A DNA stretch of 64,000 nucleotides, taken from Halomonas sp. SpR1 (GTDB taxonomy: Bacteria > Pseudomonadota > Gammaproteobacteria > Pseudomonadales > Halomonadaceae). The position numbers and the translations under genes were made by a program. Under the pieces are notes generated by a model, which was not told where the DNA came from, did no database searches, and worked only from the letters and a program-made list of their open reading frames with translations. Below are positions 1 to 8,095 of this stretch, piece after piece (position 1 is the stretch's first letter; each line of letters starts with the position of its first letter). The stretch is from positions 1 to 64,000 of the forward strand of contig NZ_JAUAMB010000026.1 of NCBI RefSeq assembly GCF_031010175.1. The letters run 5' to 3'.

Positions 1-117
1 GACGTTAGTGGCTATCTGATGGGTTACTACAACCAGCAGCGCCCTCACTCGTTTAACGATGGCATGCCTCCCGTTGTGGCTGAGGAAAATCTTAAATTAC
101 TGTCCGGGATTAGTTGA
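1..117 (+). CDS. IS3-family transposase (OrfB), C-terminal fragment
   Basis: The first 38 codons are the end of an IS3-family transposase and stop with TGA. The segment contains YNQQRPHSF, the typical late DDE-domain signature of IS3 OrfB proteins (Y-N-x-x-R-P-H), followed by a short tail ending LLSGIS. The rest of the gene and the left end of the element lie outside the window. The right end of the element should lie just after the stop, near TGACCACTACAAG, about 30 bases from the end of the convergent TIR gene. The insertion therefore borders the defence genes and may have separated them from a former neighbour. Family assignment is firm; the exact IS is not identified. Confidence 0.8.
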   Translation, partial: DVSGYLMGYYNQQRPHSFNDGMPPVVAEENLKLLSGIS

Positions 118-155
118 CCACTACAAGGGCACGCTGGCAGATAGAAATATCTCTA

Positions 156-1343
156 TCATGCGGTGAACTCCTTTAGAAGTTGTGGCGCCTTCGACATCTG
201 CACAGCCCGGATCGGCAGATAGGAGTCAAGCCAATCTAGATGAGAGAGCCACGTTTTTAGTACGCCCCTATTGTCGTAAATCACCCATATTTCTCTCATC
301 TCAACAGCAGAATCGGTAATGGCCTCGAATACTTCGTTGATGCGATCGGAGGTTGGGATCCCCACGGCCGGGACGATCGCGAGCGTTCGATTGGGCTCAG
401 CCTTGAGAGAAATCCAGCCTTCCACCTGAACGCTTGGATCAAGCCCCTCGTCGCGGGCGGCGTCGCAAAAGTTATCGACTAAATATCTGTGGCGGGCGGC
501 AATTGCAGGTGCGCGTAGTCGTTCGACCTCATCGCAAATTCTCGTCACCAGCCCCTTTGTCGCCCAACGACCCCGCATTGGAATAAATCCAACAAAGTCC
601 CGCCGCCTAAGCTTCATGAAGTGGCTGAAGGATGATGCAGGGTCTTCCTTTTGCCCCGGCCATAGCAGGTGCAAGATTTGAATATTGGTTGCGTTCGCGC
701 GCGCCAGTTCTTCGGCGGTCCAGCGACCTTCTCTGAAACCAGGTGTGTCGATCAGCACCACGACATCGGAATCCGACATCCTGTGCCAGAGTTGCGATTG
801 GAAATCTGCGGCCGGAGGCACCGATCGCACGTCGATAAAAACGTCAAAGCCGCGAGCATCGAACGCATCGTACAGTCGATCGGCCAGCAGTTGAGATCCC
901 GTTCGCTTGTAACTGATGAACAATCGTCGCTCACGCCGCAACAGTCGGAATGTCTCAAGAACTAGTGTGACGAGGCGGGCGATGCCTTCATCGTTGGATC
1001 CCAACACGATAGCATTGACGTGCCTGAGCTGTGGCGGAATTTCTGCATGTACCTGGGACAAATCCGAGACGACCGGAGCGATAACGATAGAGTCATCAAT
1101 CAACTCCGTCACAAGTGCGGTATCGGCAATATTTGCCGGCGAGCCGAAAAATACTGCCATCGTTGGCGCATTTAAGCTGCGGGTAGAGGCGTTTACATCG
1201 CGGAGAAACTTGATCGCGTTAATCGGAATCCCTAGATCCTGAAGTGCCAGATCTACGTTACGGCGGAGGCGAATATCATGCCCGTCGGCTGCACCCAGCA
1301 TGATGAGCTGATAGGGTGACCTTCTGCTTGAATTATCGCTCAT
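156..1343 (-). CDS. TIR-domain protein with N- and C-terminal extensions
   Basis: The 395-residue protein has three parts. Residues about 10-135 form an alternating beta/alpha stretch (LIMLGAAD, MAVFFGSPAN, AIVLGSND) resembling a receiver or Rossmann fold, which I cannot name. Residues about 139-275 are a TIR domain: it opens LFISYKR, continues GFDVFIDV and carries W208-T-A-E211-E212 where TIR NADases place the catalytic glutamate. Residues about 280-395 are an unknown C-terminal domain. TIR domains in bacterial immunity usually cleave NAD+ or make cyclic ADP-ribose signals; that activity is inferred here. The start overlaps the stop of the upstream TIR-like gene by four bases (ATGA), so the two are probably translationally coupled. 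It is the last gene of a three-gene minus-strand cassette, and could be the effector or a third sensor. Confidence 0.75.
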   Translation of the reverse strand: MSDNSSRRSPYQLIMLGAADGHDIRLRRNVDLALQDLGIPINAIKFLRDVNASTRSLNAPTMAVFFGSPANIADTALVTELIDDSIVIAPVVSDLSQVHAEIPPQLRHVNAIVLGSNDEGIARLVTLVLETFRLLRRERRLFISYKRTGSQLLADRLYDAFDARGFDVFIDVRSVPPAADFQSQLWHRMSDSDVVVLIDTPGFREGRWTAEELARANATNIQILHLLWPGQKEDPASSFSHFMKLRRRDFVGFIPMRGRWATKGLVTRICDEVERLRAPAIAARHRYLVDNFCDAARDEGLDPSVQVEGWISLKAEPNRTLAIVPAVGIPTSDRINEVFEAITDSAVEMREIWVIYDNRGVLKTWLSHLDWLDSYLPIRAVQMSKAPQLLKEFTA

Positions 1344-1942
1344 CGGCCAGCCAATCCCGCAGCAGTTTCAATCCAACCGCCAATGTTATTTCTGCCATCC
1401 TGGTTCTTGAAATCATAGCTCAGACAATGAGTTGACAACTGGACGACGCTGTTGGTTTTTGGTGCTGAGAACCACAGATCACCCTCTGGGATCGCAAGCG
1501 TGTAATCTGCGTAGGCCACCCACTTTCCCCCCTTCCACTCAGCAAGATATATACCCCGATCGGTTCTATAAAGCCCCATTTGCGCCAATGGATCGGCACC
1601 CTTTGTAGAGGTCTCGCTGTTTTTGTTCTGGACGCCGTGAATGTGAACAGTTAGCAAGCCGTTGCTCTTGATGATGCTGCGGGCAATCTCGTATCGCACC
1701 CATCGCCGAGACCATGTGTGGGTTCCCGCAAGGACACAAGTGACAGAAGTGTTCTCCAATCCCTTTCGGAGAAAAGTTTTTAGTGCATCGTCACTCTCTT
1801 TTTTTGATGCCTCAAACACGCTACTGTCAAAGAAGCCCCGGCTATCTTCATCGGCCTCCCTCACAACCCAACTGTTGCGGACATTCCAGGCGCGCCAGAC
1901 ATCAGGCTCATAATGAAAGGAAAAGAATGTTCTGCGTGGCAT
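1340..1942 (-). CDS. ThsB-like TIR protein (DUF1863/MTH538 type), 200 aa
   Basis: Starts MPRRTFFSFHY, the FxSFHY opening of the DUF1863 (MTH538, ThsB-like) TIR family. RRWVRYEI (W81, E85) falls where the active-site helix is expected, and LTVHIHGVQ follows as a core strand. The C-terminal third (from about residue 125) is an extra domain rich in aromatic residues that the 158-residue paralogue upstream has in shorter form. I chose the ATG at 1942 because GGAG lies six bases upstream; the frame is open further back but has no good ribosome site there. In Thoeris, ThsB proteins sense phage infection and make an ADP-ribose-type signal for ThsA. No ThsA is seen beside it, so the role is inferred from family only. 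Confidence 0.75.
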   Translation of the reverse strand: MPRRTFFSFHYEPDVWRAWNVRNSWVVREADEDSRGFFDSSVFEASKKESDDALKTFLRKGLENTSVTCVLAGTHTWSRRWVRYEIARSIIKSNGLLTVHIHGVQNKNSETSTKGADPLAQMGLYRTDRGIYLAEWKGGKWVAYADYTLAIPEGDLWFSAPKTNSVVQLSTHCLSYDFKNQDGRNNIGGWIETAAGLAGR

Positions 1943-2045
1943 TTTGACTCCATCTACTACATTAAGTCCGCCCCGACTTCCGCATGAACTGACGGCATTC
2001 CAGACGGCAGATATCACTTACTAGGATATAGTCCGTATTCCTGGC

Positions 2046-2522
2046 TCAGCGCGCCTTTACAGCGTCGTTCACCCAAGTTTCGATATTCGACTTGATGTAG
2101 TCGTAAACCTTGGTGCTGGTGGTATATGGAGGATCATAGACTTCCCCCATGACAGTTTCCCCATTAACGGTGAGTCCGGTAAACGGATTAGATCCTTTTA
2201 ACGACTGGTTGCCGTCTGAATCCTTAAGATTGTGGACATGGATGGCGAATACGCCCAAACCGTCCTTCCAAGCTTTCTTTATTTCATGCTTGACCCAGCG
2301 ACGGGCGGCTGTCTTCTCACCCACAAGAACGATAAGGCACTCTTTGCCCTTCATGTTGTCAGCTATCCACTTTTCAATGGCATAAGGGCCTTCCTTCTTG
2401 ATTTCTTCCCATTTGTTCGAGTCCAGCAGAGGTTGTTTTTCGATGGTGCCGATCTGCCGAACCTGGGACACACGCCAGTTATCTGTTTTATAGTGAAAGC
2501 TAAGAAAACAATTCTTCGCCAT
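2046..2522 (-). CDS. ThsB-like TIR protein (DUF1863/MTH538 type), 158 aa
   Basis: A compact single-domain protein beginning MAKNCFLSFHYKTD, with CLIVLVGEK as a core strand, RRWVKHEI (W76, E80) at the putative active-site helix and VFAIHVHNLKD as the next strand. It matches the ThsB-like TIR family in length and motif order. It is the first gene of the minus-strand cassette and is related to the next gene, so the pair looks like duplicated and diverged sensors, as happens in Thoeris loci with several ThsB genes. Its ATG is preceded by an unusual run of five GAG repeats. Family confidence is high; function in defence is inferred. Confidence 0.78.
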   Translation of the reverse strand: MAKNCFLSFHYKTDNWRVSQVRQIGTIEKQPLLDSNKWEEIKKEGPYAIEKWIADNMKGKECLIVLVGEKTAARRWVKHEIKKAWKDGLGVFAIHVHNLKDSDGNQSLKGSNPFTGLTVNGETVMGEVYDPPYTTSTKVYDYIKSNIETWVNDAVKAR

Positions 2523-2524
2523 AA

Positions 2525-2539
2525 CTCCTCCTCCTCCTC
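2525..2539 (-). promoter_or_regulatory. Repeated Shine-Dalgarno, (GAG)5
   Basis: Read on the minus strand, the 15 bases ending two bases before the ATG at 2522 are GAGGAGGAGGAGGAG, giving several overlapping anti-16S matches at different spacings. A (GAT)3-type run precedes it. A triplet repeat at this position can change length by slippage and so alter translation of the first TIR gene. Confidence 0.6.
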
Positions 2540-3129
2540 ATCATCATCTATCGTTAAAACGTAGAAGAATCGCACCTCGGGATGAGAGTTACGACCATTA
2601 TGCAACTGATGCCATCCTTTGTTGAGCACACGGGTACCTAGCACTGCAATATCCTAGGTATATAGGCATACTCCATGGTAGCCGTTAAAGATTAAAAGTA
2701 GTTGTCGCCTCGTGCAGCAGTTGGCCTACGTGTTTGTGACCTTGAATGATCTTTGTTCCCGGCGGCGGCCTATACCTGCCTGATCGAGGACGGCATCTGG
2801 TCGCGATTCAAAGAAGTGCTTTTGACACGTTGGAAAACGTGTCTTAGCTCAAGCTACGTGCTTTTCTGGCTACTTTCAACGCTCTCGCCGATGAGTATTC
2901 TGCCGCTACCTATGGTCGCGCGCTCAAAAACCTAGATGACAACTCATTAAACTCTATAGCACTTTAATCTATAGTGCTCAATTGGTATTAATACCAATTT
3001 CCGTGCTTTTTGCGGATCTAACCAAATTAGAGGAGCTTGAAGCAACAGCGGCTTCGACGGTGTTCTTCCATGAAGGCCTAGGCTAGGCCGCTACGGTGTT
3101 TACAACGGGAGCTCCAGACATAAGATCCG
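2540..3129. other. Gene-free stretch with possible remnants
   Basis: No convincing gene is seen. A 60-codon open frame at 2753-2935 and a fragment in another frame near 2860-2950 (AFLATFNALADEYSAATYGRA) might be pieces of one decayed gene split by a frameshift, but I do not recognise it. The stretch also holds nested inverted repeats at 2958-2998. It separates the minus-strand TIR cassette from the plus-strand trb remnant, so the promoter of the TIR cassette should lie near its left edge. Confidence 0.4.
2958..2998. repeat. Nested inverted repeats with an 18-bp perfect palindrome
   Basis: AGCACT (2958-2963) and AGTGCT (2973-2978) are inverted copies. Directly after them, ATTGGTATTAATACCAAT (2981-2998) is a perfect 18-base palindrome. 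No coding frame covers them. They could be an operator, a site-specific recombination or transfer signal of the former conjugative element, or chance in an AT-rich stretch. Confidence 0.5.
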
Positions 3130-3804
3130 CTAGCCTCCGGGCCAGCGTCGACGGAGGAACAAATGGCCGATCCGACTGCTGCGCAGAATCTTTAAGACCA
3201 AAAAAAAGAGCTCCTGCAATCTGGTTACACAGAAACACGTAATTCCGGGAGTCTGCAATTACCAGCCTCGACTTATCATGTCATGGTTGGAACGTTAATT
3301 GCGGGAGCGCTGGTGACGGGGATCCAATCCGATTTAACGGGTGATGTGATTGCAAAAGTCACAGAGCCGATCTACGACGCCAGACAACATCTGCTGATCT
3401 CGCAGGGCTCGCGCATCCTGGGTCGCTACAACAGACAAGTCAGCTATGAGCAGAGCCGGGTTCAAGTCATCTGGAACCGCATCATCTTGCCCGACCATCC
3501 TCGTTGATGCTCGACAACTTGGTCGGTGCCGCCCCAGCTGGCTATGCCGACCTAGAGAGTGGCGTAGTGGGATCGGATCTTTGCCGGCGCCGTGCTGGTA
3601 ACGCTGCTAGGTGTCGGGGCTGAGCTGGCCGCGCCTGAAAACCGGCAATATGGCGACCGTGTCATCACCGCTGGCCGCGACAGTGCAGAAGACAGCAACA
3701 GTCAAATGAACCGGTGCAACCTCAACATTCAGCTGAGACTGACCAGTAGACCTTGCATGCCGTTACGCATCATCGTCAACCGCGACATAGTGCTCCGTCT
3801 TTAA
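3130..3804 (+). pseudogene. trbI: Decayed conjugal transfer gene trbI (VirB10-like)
   Basis: Pieces of the C-terminal half of TrbI can be read in order but in different frames. ADPTAAQNL near 3163 is followed by a stop. The block at 3283-3507 reads LIAGALVTGIQSDLTGDV, then VTEPIYDARQHLLI, QGSRILGRYNRQVSY and WNRIILPD. After a shift, the block at 3592-3804 reads LLGVGAELAAPENRQYGDRV and ends RIIVNRDIVLRL. TrbI forms the channel core of trb-type type IV secretion systems. Several frameshifts and the missing N-terminal half make a working product unlikely. With the DUF2274 gene behind it, it marks this locus as the scar of an integrated conjugative element. Confidence 0.85.
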
Positions 3805-3837
3805 CCAGCCATTGCTCTTCAACCAGAGATTGTCACA

Positions 3838-4056
3838 ATGACAACGACTCGAAAACTGCCACTACCCAGCAATCAGGCCATCAAGTTGACTTTTGTTTGC
3901 CCTGCAAGCCTGAAGGCTGTCCTTGACCGCTACGCTGCGCTGCATGCCCAGACCTACGGAGAGGCTGTCTACGCCGTGACGTTGATACCGCACATGCTGG
4001 AGGAGTTCGTGGCCGCGGATCGAGGCTTTAAGCGACGTAATTGCCAGGAAGGTTAA
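3838..4056 (+). CDS. DUF2274 protein, trb-operon companion
   Basis: A 72-residue protein beginning MTTTRKLPLPSNQAIKLTF, with KAVLDRYAALHAQTYGEAV and LIPHMLEEFVAADRGFKRR. This matches the small DUF2274 proteins encoded directly after trbI in trb operons of conjugative elements, so gene order is conserved although trbI is broken. The frame is intact, but the C-terminus (RNCQEG) looks altered compared with family members as I remember them. It may be a translated relic without function. Confidence 0.7.
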   Translation: MTTTRKLPLPSNQAIKLTFVCPASLKAVLDRYAALHAQTYGEAVYAVTLIPHMLEEFVAADRGFKRRNCQEG

Positions 4057-4157
4057 AAGTTGCATTGAGTAGTGGCGAACATCTTGTAACATGGACTTAT
4101 CCACGAGGATCGTCCATACATGGGTTTAGGGTGCCTCGTCAACAAAACGAGGAGTCT

Positions 4158-6296
4158 ATGCACATATCCAAACTCAGCTTGGTCAACTACAGAAATTTTG
4201 CCAATACCAAGCTACTGTTCCAAAAGGGCATCAACACAATCATTGGTGAGAACGGGTCAGGGAAAACCAACCTTTTTCGAGCGATCCGGCTACTGCTTGA
4301 TGACAACATGATCCGCTCCGCCTACCGACTGGATTCAACTGATTTCCATCGCGGTTTGGGACGATGGCAAGGGCATTGGATCATCCTCAGCCTTGAGTTC
4401 GAGGAAATTTCGGAGGATGAAGCCGTCCAAGCCTTGTTCCTGCACGGGACGGTCGGCATTGATGATGAGGCAATCGGCAAGGCCACCTACAACCTCATCT
4501 TCCGTCCAAAGAAGGAGATCAGACTGCGCCTCTCTCAGTTAGACGATGGCGACCAGACGGGTCTCGACACGATCCTGAGTGCTGTCACTTTGGACGACTA
4601 CGAAACCATCTTCACAGGCCGAAGCGACGCTGACTTCAACGATGAGGCCTTTTACAAAGAGGTGGTCGGTGACTTTGAAAACGCCCGGTTCAATGAAGAA
4701 ATCGAATTCCCTGCCATCGGCGCCAAGATACCAAGTGTGCTATCGGTTTCCAAAGAAATTTCTTTCACTTTCGTTCAAGCGTTGCGAGATGTCGTATCGG
4801 AATTTCACAACAACAGAACCAATCCGCTGTTGTCACTTTTGAAGGGCAAAAGTGGTGATATTGATCCTGTGGCATTTCAAGCGATTACCGATGGGGTGAA
4901 AGCACTGAATGACTCGATTGAGGCATTGTCGGACGTACAAGTAGTCCGGGCCGATATACGGGACACCATCAAGGACGCAGCGGGCGAGGCTTACTCGCCC
5001 TCATCTCTTTCAATTAAGTCTGATTTGCCAGATGAAGCTGACAAGCTGTTCCAGTCACTCAAGCTGTTTGTTGGCGAGTCAGGAGAAGGCCACGAAGGGC
5101 CTATCCACGAATTGAGCCTGGGCGGCGCAAACCTGATCTTCCTCACATTGAAGCTGTTGGAATTCAAATATCAAAAAGCTAAGCAATCAATCGCCAACTT
5201 CCTGCTAATTGAAGAGCCGGAGGCCCACATTCACACACACATCCAGAAGACGCTTTTTGACAAGCTTCAATACGACGATACACAGATCATTTACTCGACC
5301 CACTCGACTCATATCTCAGAGGTAAGTAATGTCCAGAACGTGAACATTCTCGGCAGAGAGTATGATCGATGTGAGGCCTGCCAGCCCGCCACTGGTTTGG
5401 ATCCTGAGGAAGTCGGTAATATCCAGCGCTATCTGGATGCTGTGCGCAGCAACCTGCTATTCGCCAAAAGCATCGTTCTTATAGAGGGAGATGCTGAAGA
5501 AATCCTGATCCCGATTCTGATCAAGAAGGTGCTTGGGGTCAGCCTGGATGAGCTCGGCATCAGTTTGGTCAACATCCGAAGCACCGGCTTCCAGAACGTC
5601 GCAGTTCTATTCCACGATGATCGAATCCGAAAGCGATGCAGCATCATCACCGATCTCGACAAGTCTATCATTGACACAGCGCCGGTTGCTGGTGATTCTG
5701 AAAGAGTGCTCCGTCGCAAGAAAAAGTATCAAGCCTCTCAGGAAAAAGGCATTGCCAGAAAGGCATTGTTGCATGAGTTGTTCAAAGACAATCCATGGGT
5801 TTCCCCATTCTTTGCTCCTCACACCTTTGAGGTCGATTTTGTCGCGGCCGGGAACGCTCGCAAGATGGTAGGCATTCTTTCTGATGTCTACACGGATGCC
5901 CCAACCATCGCGACTGCCAAGGCAGACCTGGAGTCTACTGACATTGCGCGGTTTGGCCAAAGAGCGCTGACCATGGCGGATAACTATGGGAAGGGATGGT
6001 TTGCCATTTTGCTTGGAAAAACGATCGATCCGGAAACAGCCATCCCAGAGTACATTCTGGACGCCATTGCTTTCGCGCATCCGATAGTCACAAAGGAAGT
6101 CTGGTTCAACGTATTGAGCTATCGCGTGAGCTATATTGATGAGAATGATTTTTTCACTGCGCCTGCGGTTTTCACCGAATTCAGAGAACAGCTTCTAGCC
6201 TATAGAAGAGGTGAGATCGATTTCGTTGGCATCCGAAACGAAATGCTGGTTACCTTCCCCGACGATCGTATAAACGACGTCCTTAAGGTCTTTTAG
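4158..6296 (+). CDS. gajA: OLD-family ATPase/TOPRIM nuclease, GajA-like
   Basis: A 712-residue class 2 OLD protein. The N-terminal ABC-type ATPase shows Walker A GENGSGKTN (residues 30-38), Walker B LLIEEPEAH (about 348-356) and a switch STHSTHISEV (about 380). The TOPRIM nuclease follows with VLIEGDAEEIL (about 440-450) and IITDLDKS (about 497-504). About 200 further residues make it longer than the usual GajA of roughly 580. I chose the ATG at 4158 because AGGAG precedes it and MHISKLSLVNYRNF is the normal OLD start; the frame is open 39 codons further back. The next gene, two bases downstream, is a UvrD-like helicase, the pairing that defines Gabija. By family, the complex nicks invading DNA when nucleotide pools fall. 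Confidence 0.82.
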   Translation: MHISKLSLVNYRNFANTKLLFQKGINTIIGENGSGKTNLFRAIRLLLDDNMIRSAYRLDSTDFHRGLGRWQGHWIILSLEFEEISEDEAVQALFLHGTVGIDDEAIGKATYNLIFRPKKEIRLRLSQLDDGDQTGLDTILSAVTLDDYETIFTGRSDADFNDEAFYKEVVGDFENARFNEEIEFPAIGAKIPSVLSVSKEISFTFVQALRDVVSEFHNNRTNPLLSLLKGKSGDIDPVAFQAITDGVKALNDSIEALSDVQVVRADIRDTIKDAAGEAYSPSSLSIKSDLPDEADKLFQSLKLFVGESGEGHEGPIHELSLGGANLIFLTLKLLEFKYQKAKQSIANFLLIEEPEAHIHTHIQKTLFDKLQYDDTQIIYSTHSTHISEVSNVQNVNILGREYDRCEACQPATGLDPEEVGNIQRYLDAVRSNLLFAKSIVLIEGDAEEILIPILIKKVLGVSLDELGISLVNIRSTGFQNVAVLFHDDRIRKRCSIITDLDKSIIDTAPVAGDSERVLRRKKKYQASQEKGIARKALLHELFKDNPWVSPFFAPHTFEVDFVAAGNARKMVGILSDVYTDAPTIATAKADLESTDIARFGQRALTMADNYGKGWFAILLGKTIDPETAIPEYILDAIAFAHPIVTKEVWFNVLSYRVSYIDENDFFTAPAVFTEFREQLLAYRRGEIDFVGIRNEMLVTFPDDRINDVLKVF

Positions 6297-6298
6297 CC

Positions 6299-8095
6299 AT
6301 GTTCATATGGAACAAAGGTGACCTGAATTTAGAGCAGGAAGCTGCAATATTGCAGCCTGATAGCGCATTTCTCATAGCCTGTCCTGGTAGCGGGAAGACT
6401 CGCACGCTGACTTACAAGATTGCCTACGAGTTATCTAGGTTGGAGTCGAATAAGCAATTTGTTGTTGCGATCACCTATACGCACCGTGCTGCCGACGAGA
6501 TCCATGAGCGTATCGAGAGTCTCGGGGTGGACACATCCCGACTATGGATAGGAACAATCCACTCGTTTTGCCTTGAATGGATATTGAAACCATACGGTAT
6601 CTATCACGAGGCATTGGATCGAGGCTTCCGCGTGATCGATCAACATGAGCGTGAGAAAATTCTCGAAGCCTTGTGCAAACCTTACCAGAAGCCAAAGATC
6701 ACGTTCTGGGATTGCGAATTCTATTTTACCGAAGCCGGCTATGTGCTTTCCTGCCCACAGGCTTGGAAGCACAACGGTCTGCACGAGATATTGGGTAGAT
6801 ACTTCGAAGTTCTACGAGAAAATCGGCAAATCGACTTTGAACTCATTCTCTTTTATGCTTACCAGCTGATTTCCCGCCACCCTGCGATCAGCACTCTCTT
6901 GGGGAAGCTGTTTTCTCTCTTATTGGTCGATGAGTATCAGGACACCAAGCGAATTCAGTATTCAATCATCACTGCTATCTTGAAGGCCGGCCAAGGTGCG
7001 ACCAAGGCTTTCATTGTTGGCGATCCCAATCAGGCTATTTATCAATCCCTTGGTGGATACCCGATAGCTTTTGGGGATTTCAAGGCAATGGCCGGCATCG
7101 ACATTGAGGAGCGGGAACTGTCGAGGAACTATCGCTCTTCTGAGCGCATCATCGACTACTTCGGAAACTTCAACGTTCATGCAACTCGCATCGAAGCAGC
7201 ATCCGGCGATAAGACTTACCAGAGCCTTGTTTCTTTCGACGAAACAGTAAGCAAGACGGACTTAGAAGCTGAATTGATCCGACTTATCCGGTTCAACATC
7301 GAGACCATCGGAATCGCGCCCCATGAGGTGTGTGTGCTCGCTCCACAGTGGACACATCTTGCAAGCATGACACGTCGCTTGGTAGCGAGCATGCCAGAGT
7401 ATTCGTTCGATGGGCCCGGCATGGTTCCCTTCGCGCGTGACACAGAGAATTTTTGGTACAGGCTCTCGAAGATTGCACTTACGCAGGCGTCGCCGACAAT
7501 GTATGTGCGCAGACTCCGATGGGCCGGTGATGTCCTGAATGACTTAGAGGCTGCCGGAGCGAGCGTCTCCAAATTCACGCGAAAATCCCTGTTAAGGGAA
7601 TGCAACGCGATCAAGATAGATGAAACGGATGGACTCAGCTATCTCCGAAAATTCTTTGAAATGCTATTTGCCAACTTGGCGATCGATTTTCGTCTCTTCT
7701 CGCTGCTTCAAGAGCATCACACAGCGTTCTTCGGTAGTTCGCAAGCTAGAGTTGATCGTCTGAAGAGTGAGGGTAGCGAATTCATTGGAGACATCGAAAC
7801 GTTTAGAAAGGTATTTCAGAGTCGGACAGGAATAACTATTTCAACAATCCACGGCGTGAAGGGGGCGGAATTTGATGCAGTGATCGCCTATGCCTTATTG
7901 GAAGACATGGTGCCGCACTTTAATGACCCGAACGGCCAAGAAAGTGCGCGGAAACTGCTGTATGTGACCGGGTCACGCGCAAGGAAGAACTTGCACCTGA
8001 TTTCAGAACGGGGGCGAGTTCGTCAGTACTCTGGTGAAGAATATCAAGCGACTCGGCAACTCGTATCTTGCAAGTTTTCATACGACCAAGTTTAG
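6299..8095 (+). CDS. gajB: UvrD-like superfamily 1 helicase, GajB-like
   Basis: A 598-residue SF1 helicase. The motifs appear in order: CPGSGKTR (motif I, residues 28-35), LLLVDEYQDTK (motif II, about 207-217), VGDPNQAIYQSLGG (motif III, about 239-252), LSRNYRSSERI (motif IV, about 273-283), STIHGVKGAEFD (motif V, about 515-526) and LLYVTGSRARKN (motif VI, about 552-563). It is longer than typical GajB (about 500). It begins two bases after the OLD gene stop, so the two are surely cotranscribed. In Gabija, GajB senses DNA ends or unwinding intermediates and helps GajA; alone the sequence could be any UvrD/PcrA-type enzyme, and the pairing carries the assignment. Confidence 0.82.
   Translation: MFIWNKGDLNLEQEAAILQPDSAFLIACPGSGKTRTLTYKIAYELSRLESNKQFVVAITYTHRAADEIHERIESLGVDTSRLWIGTIHSFCLEWILKPYGIYHEALDRGFRVIDQHEREKILEALCKPYQKPKITFWDCEFYFTEAGYVLSCPQAWKHNGLHEILGRYFEVLRENRQIDFELILFYAYQLISRHPAISTLLGKLFSLLLVDEYQDTKRIQYSIITAILKAGQGATKAFIVGDPNQAIYQSLGGYPIAFGDFKAMAGIDIEERELSRNYRSSERIIDYFGNFNVHATRIEAASGDKTYQSLVSFDETVSKTDLEAELIRLIRFNIETIGIAPHEVCVLAPQWTHLASMTRRLVASMPEYSFDGPGMVPFARDTENFWYRLSKIALTQASPTMYVRRLRWAGDVLNDLEAAGASVSKFTRKSLLRECNAIKIDETDGLSYLRKFFEMLFANLAIDFRLFSLLQEHHTAFFGSSQARVDRLKSEGSEFIGDIETFRKVFQSRTGITISTIHGVKGAEFDAVIAYALLEDMVPHFNDPNGQESARKLLYVTGSRARKNLHLISERGRVRQYSGEEYQATRQLVSCKFSYDQV

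Noticed and set aside
2363..2644. 93-codon minus-strand frame overlapping the first TIR gene.
   Set aside because: Out-of-frame shadow of the ThsB-like gene and its GAG/GAT leader.
2753..2935. 60-codon open frame with hydrophobic C-terminal part.
   Set aside because: No homology recognised, and a protein-like fragment in another frame overlaps it, so it is more likely a decayed piece.
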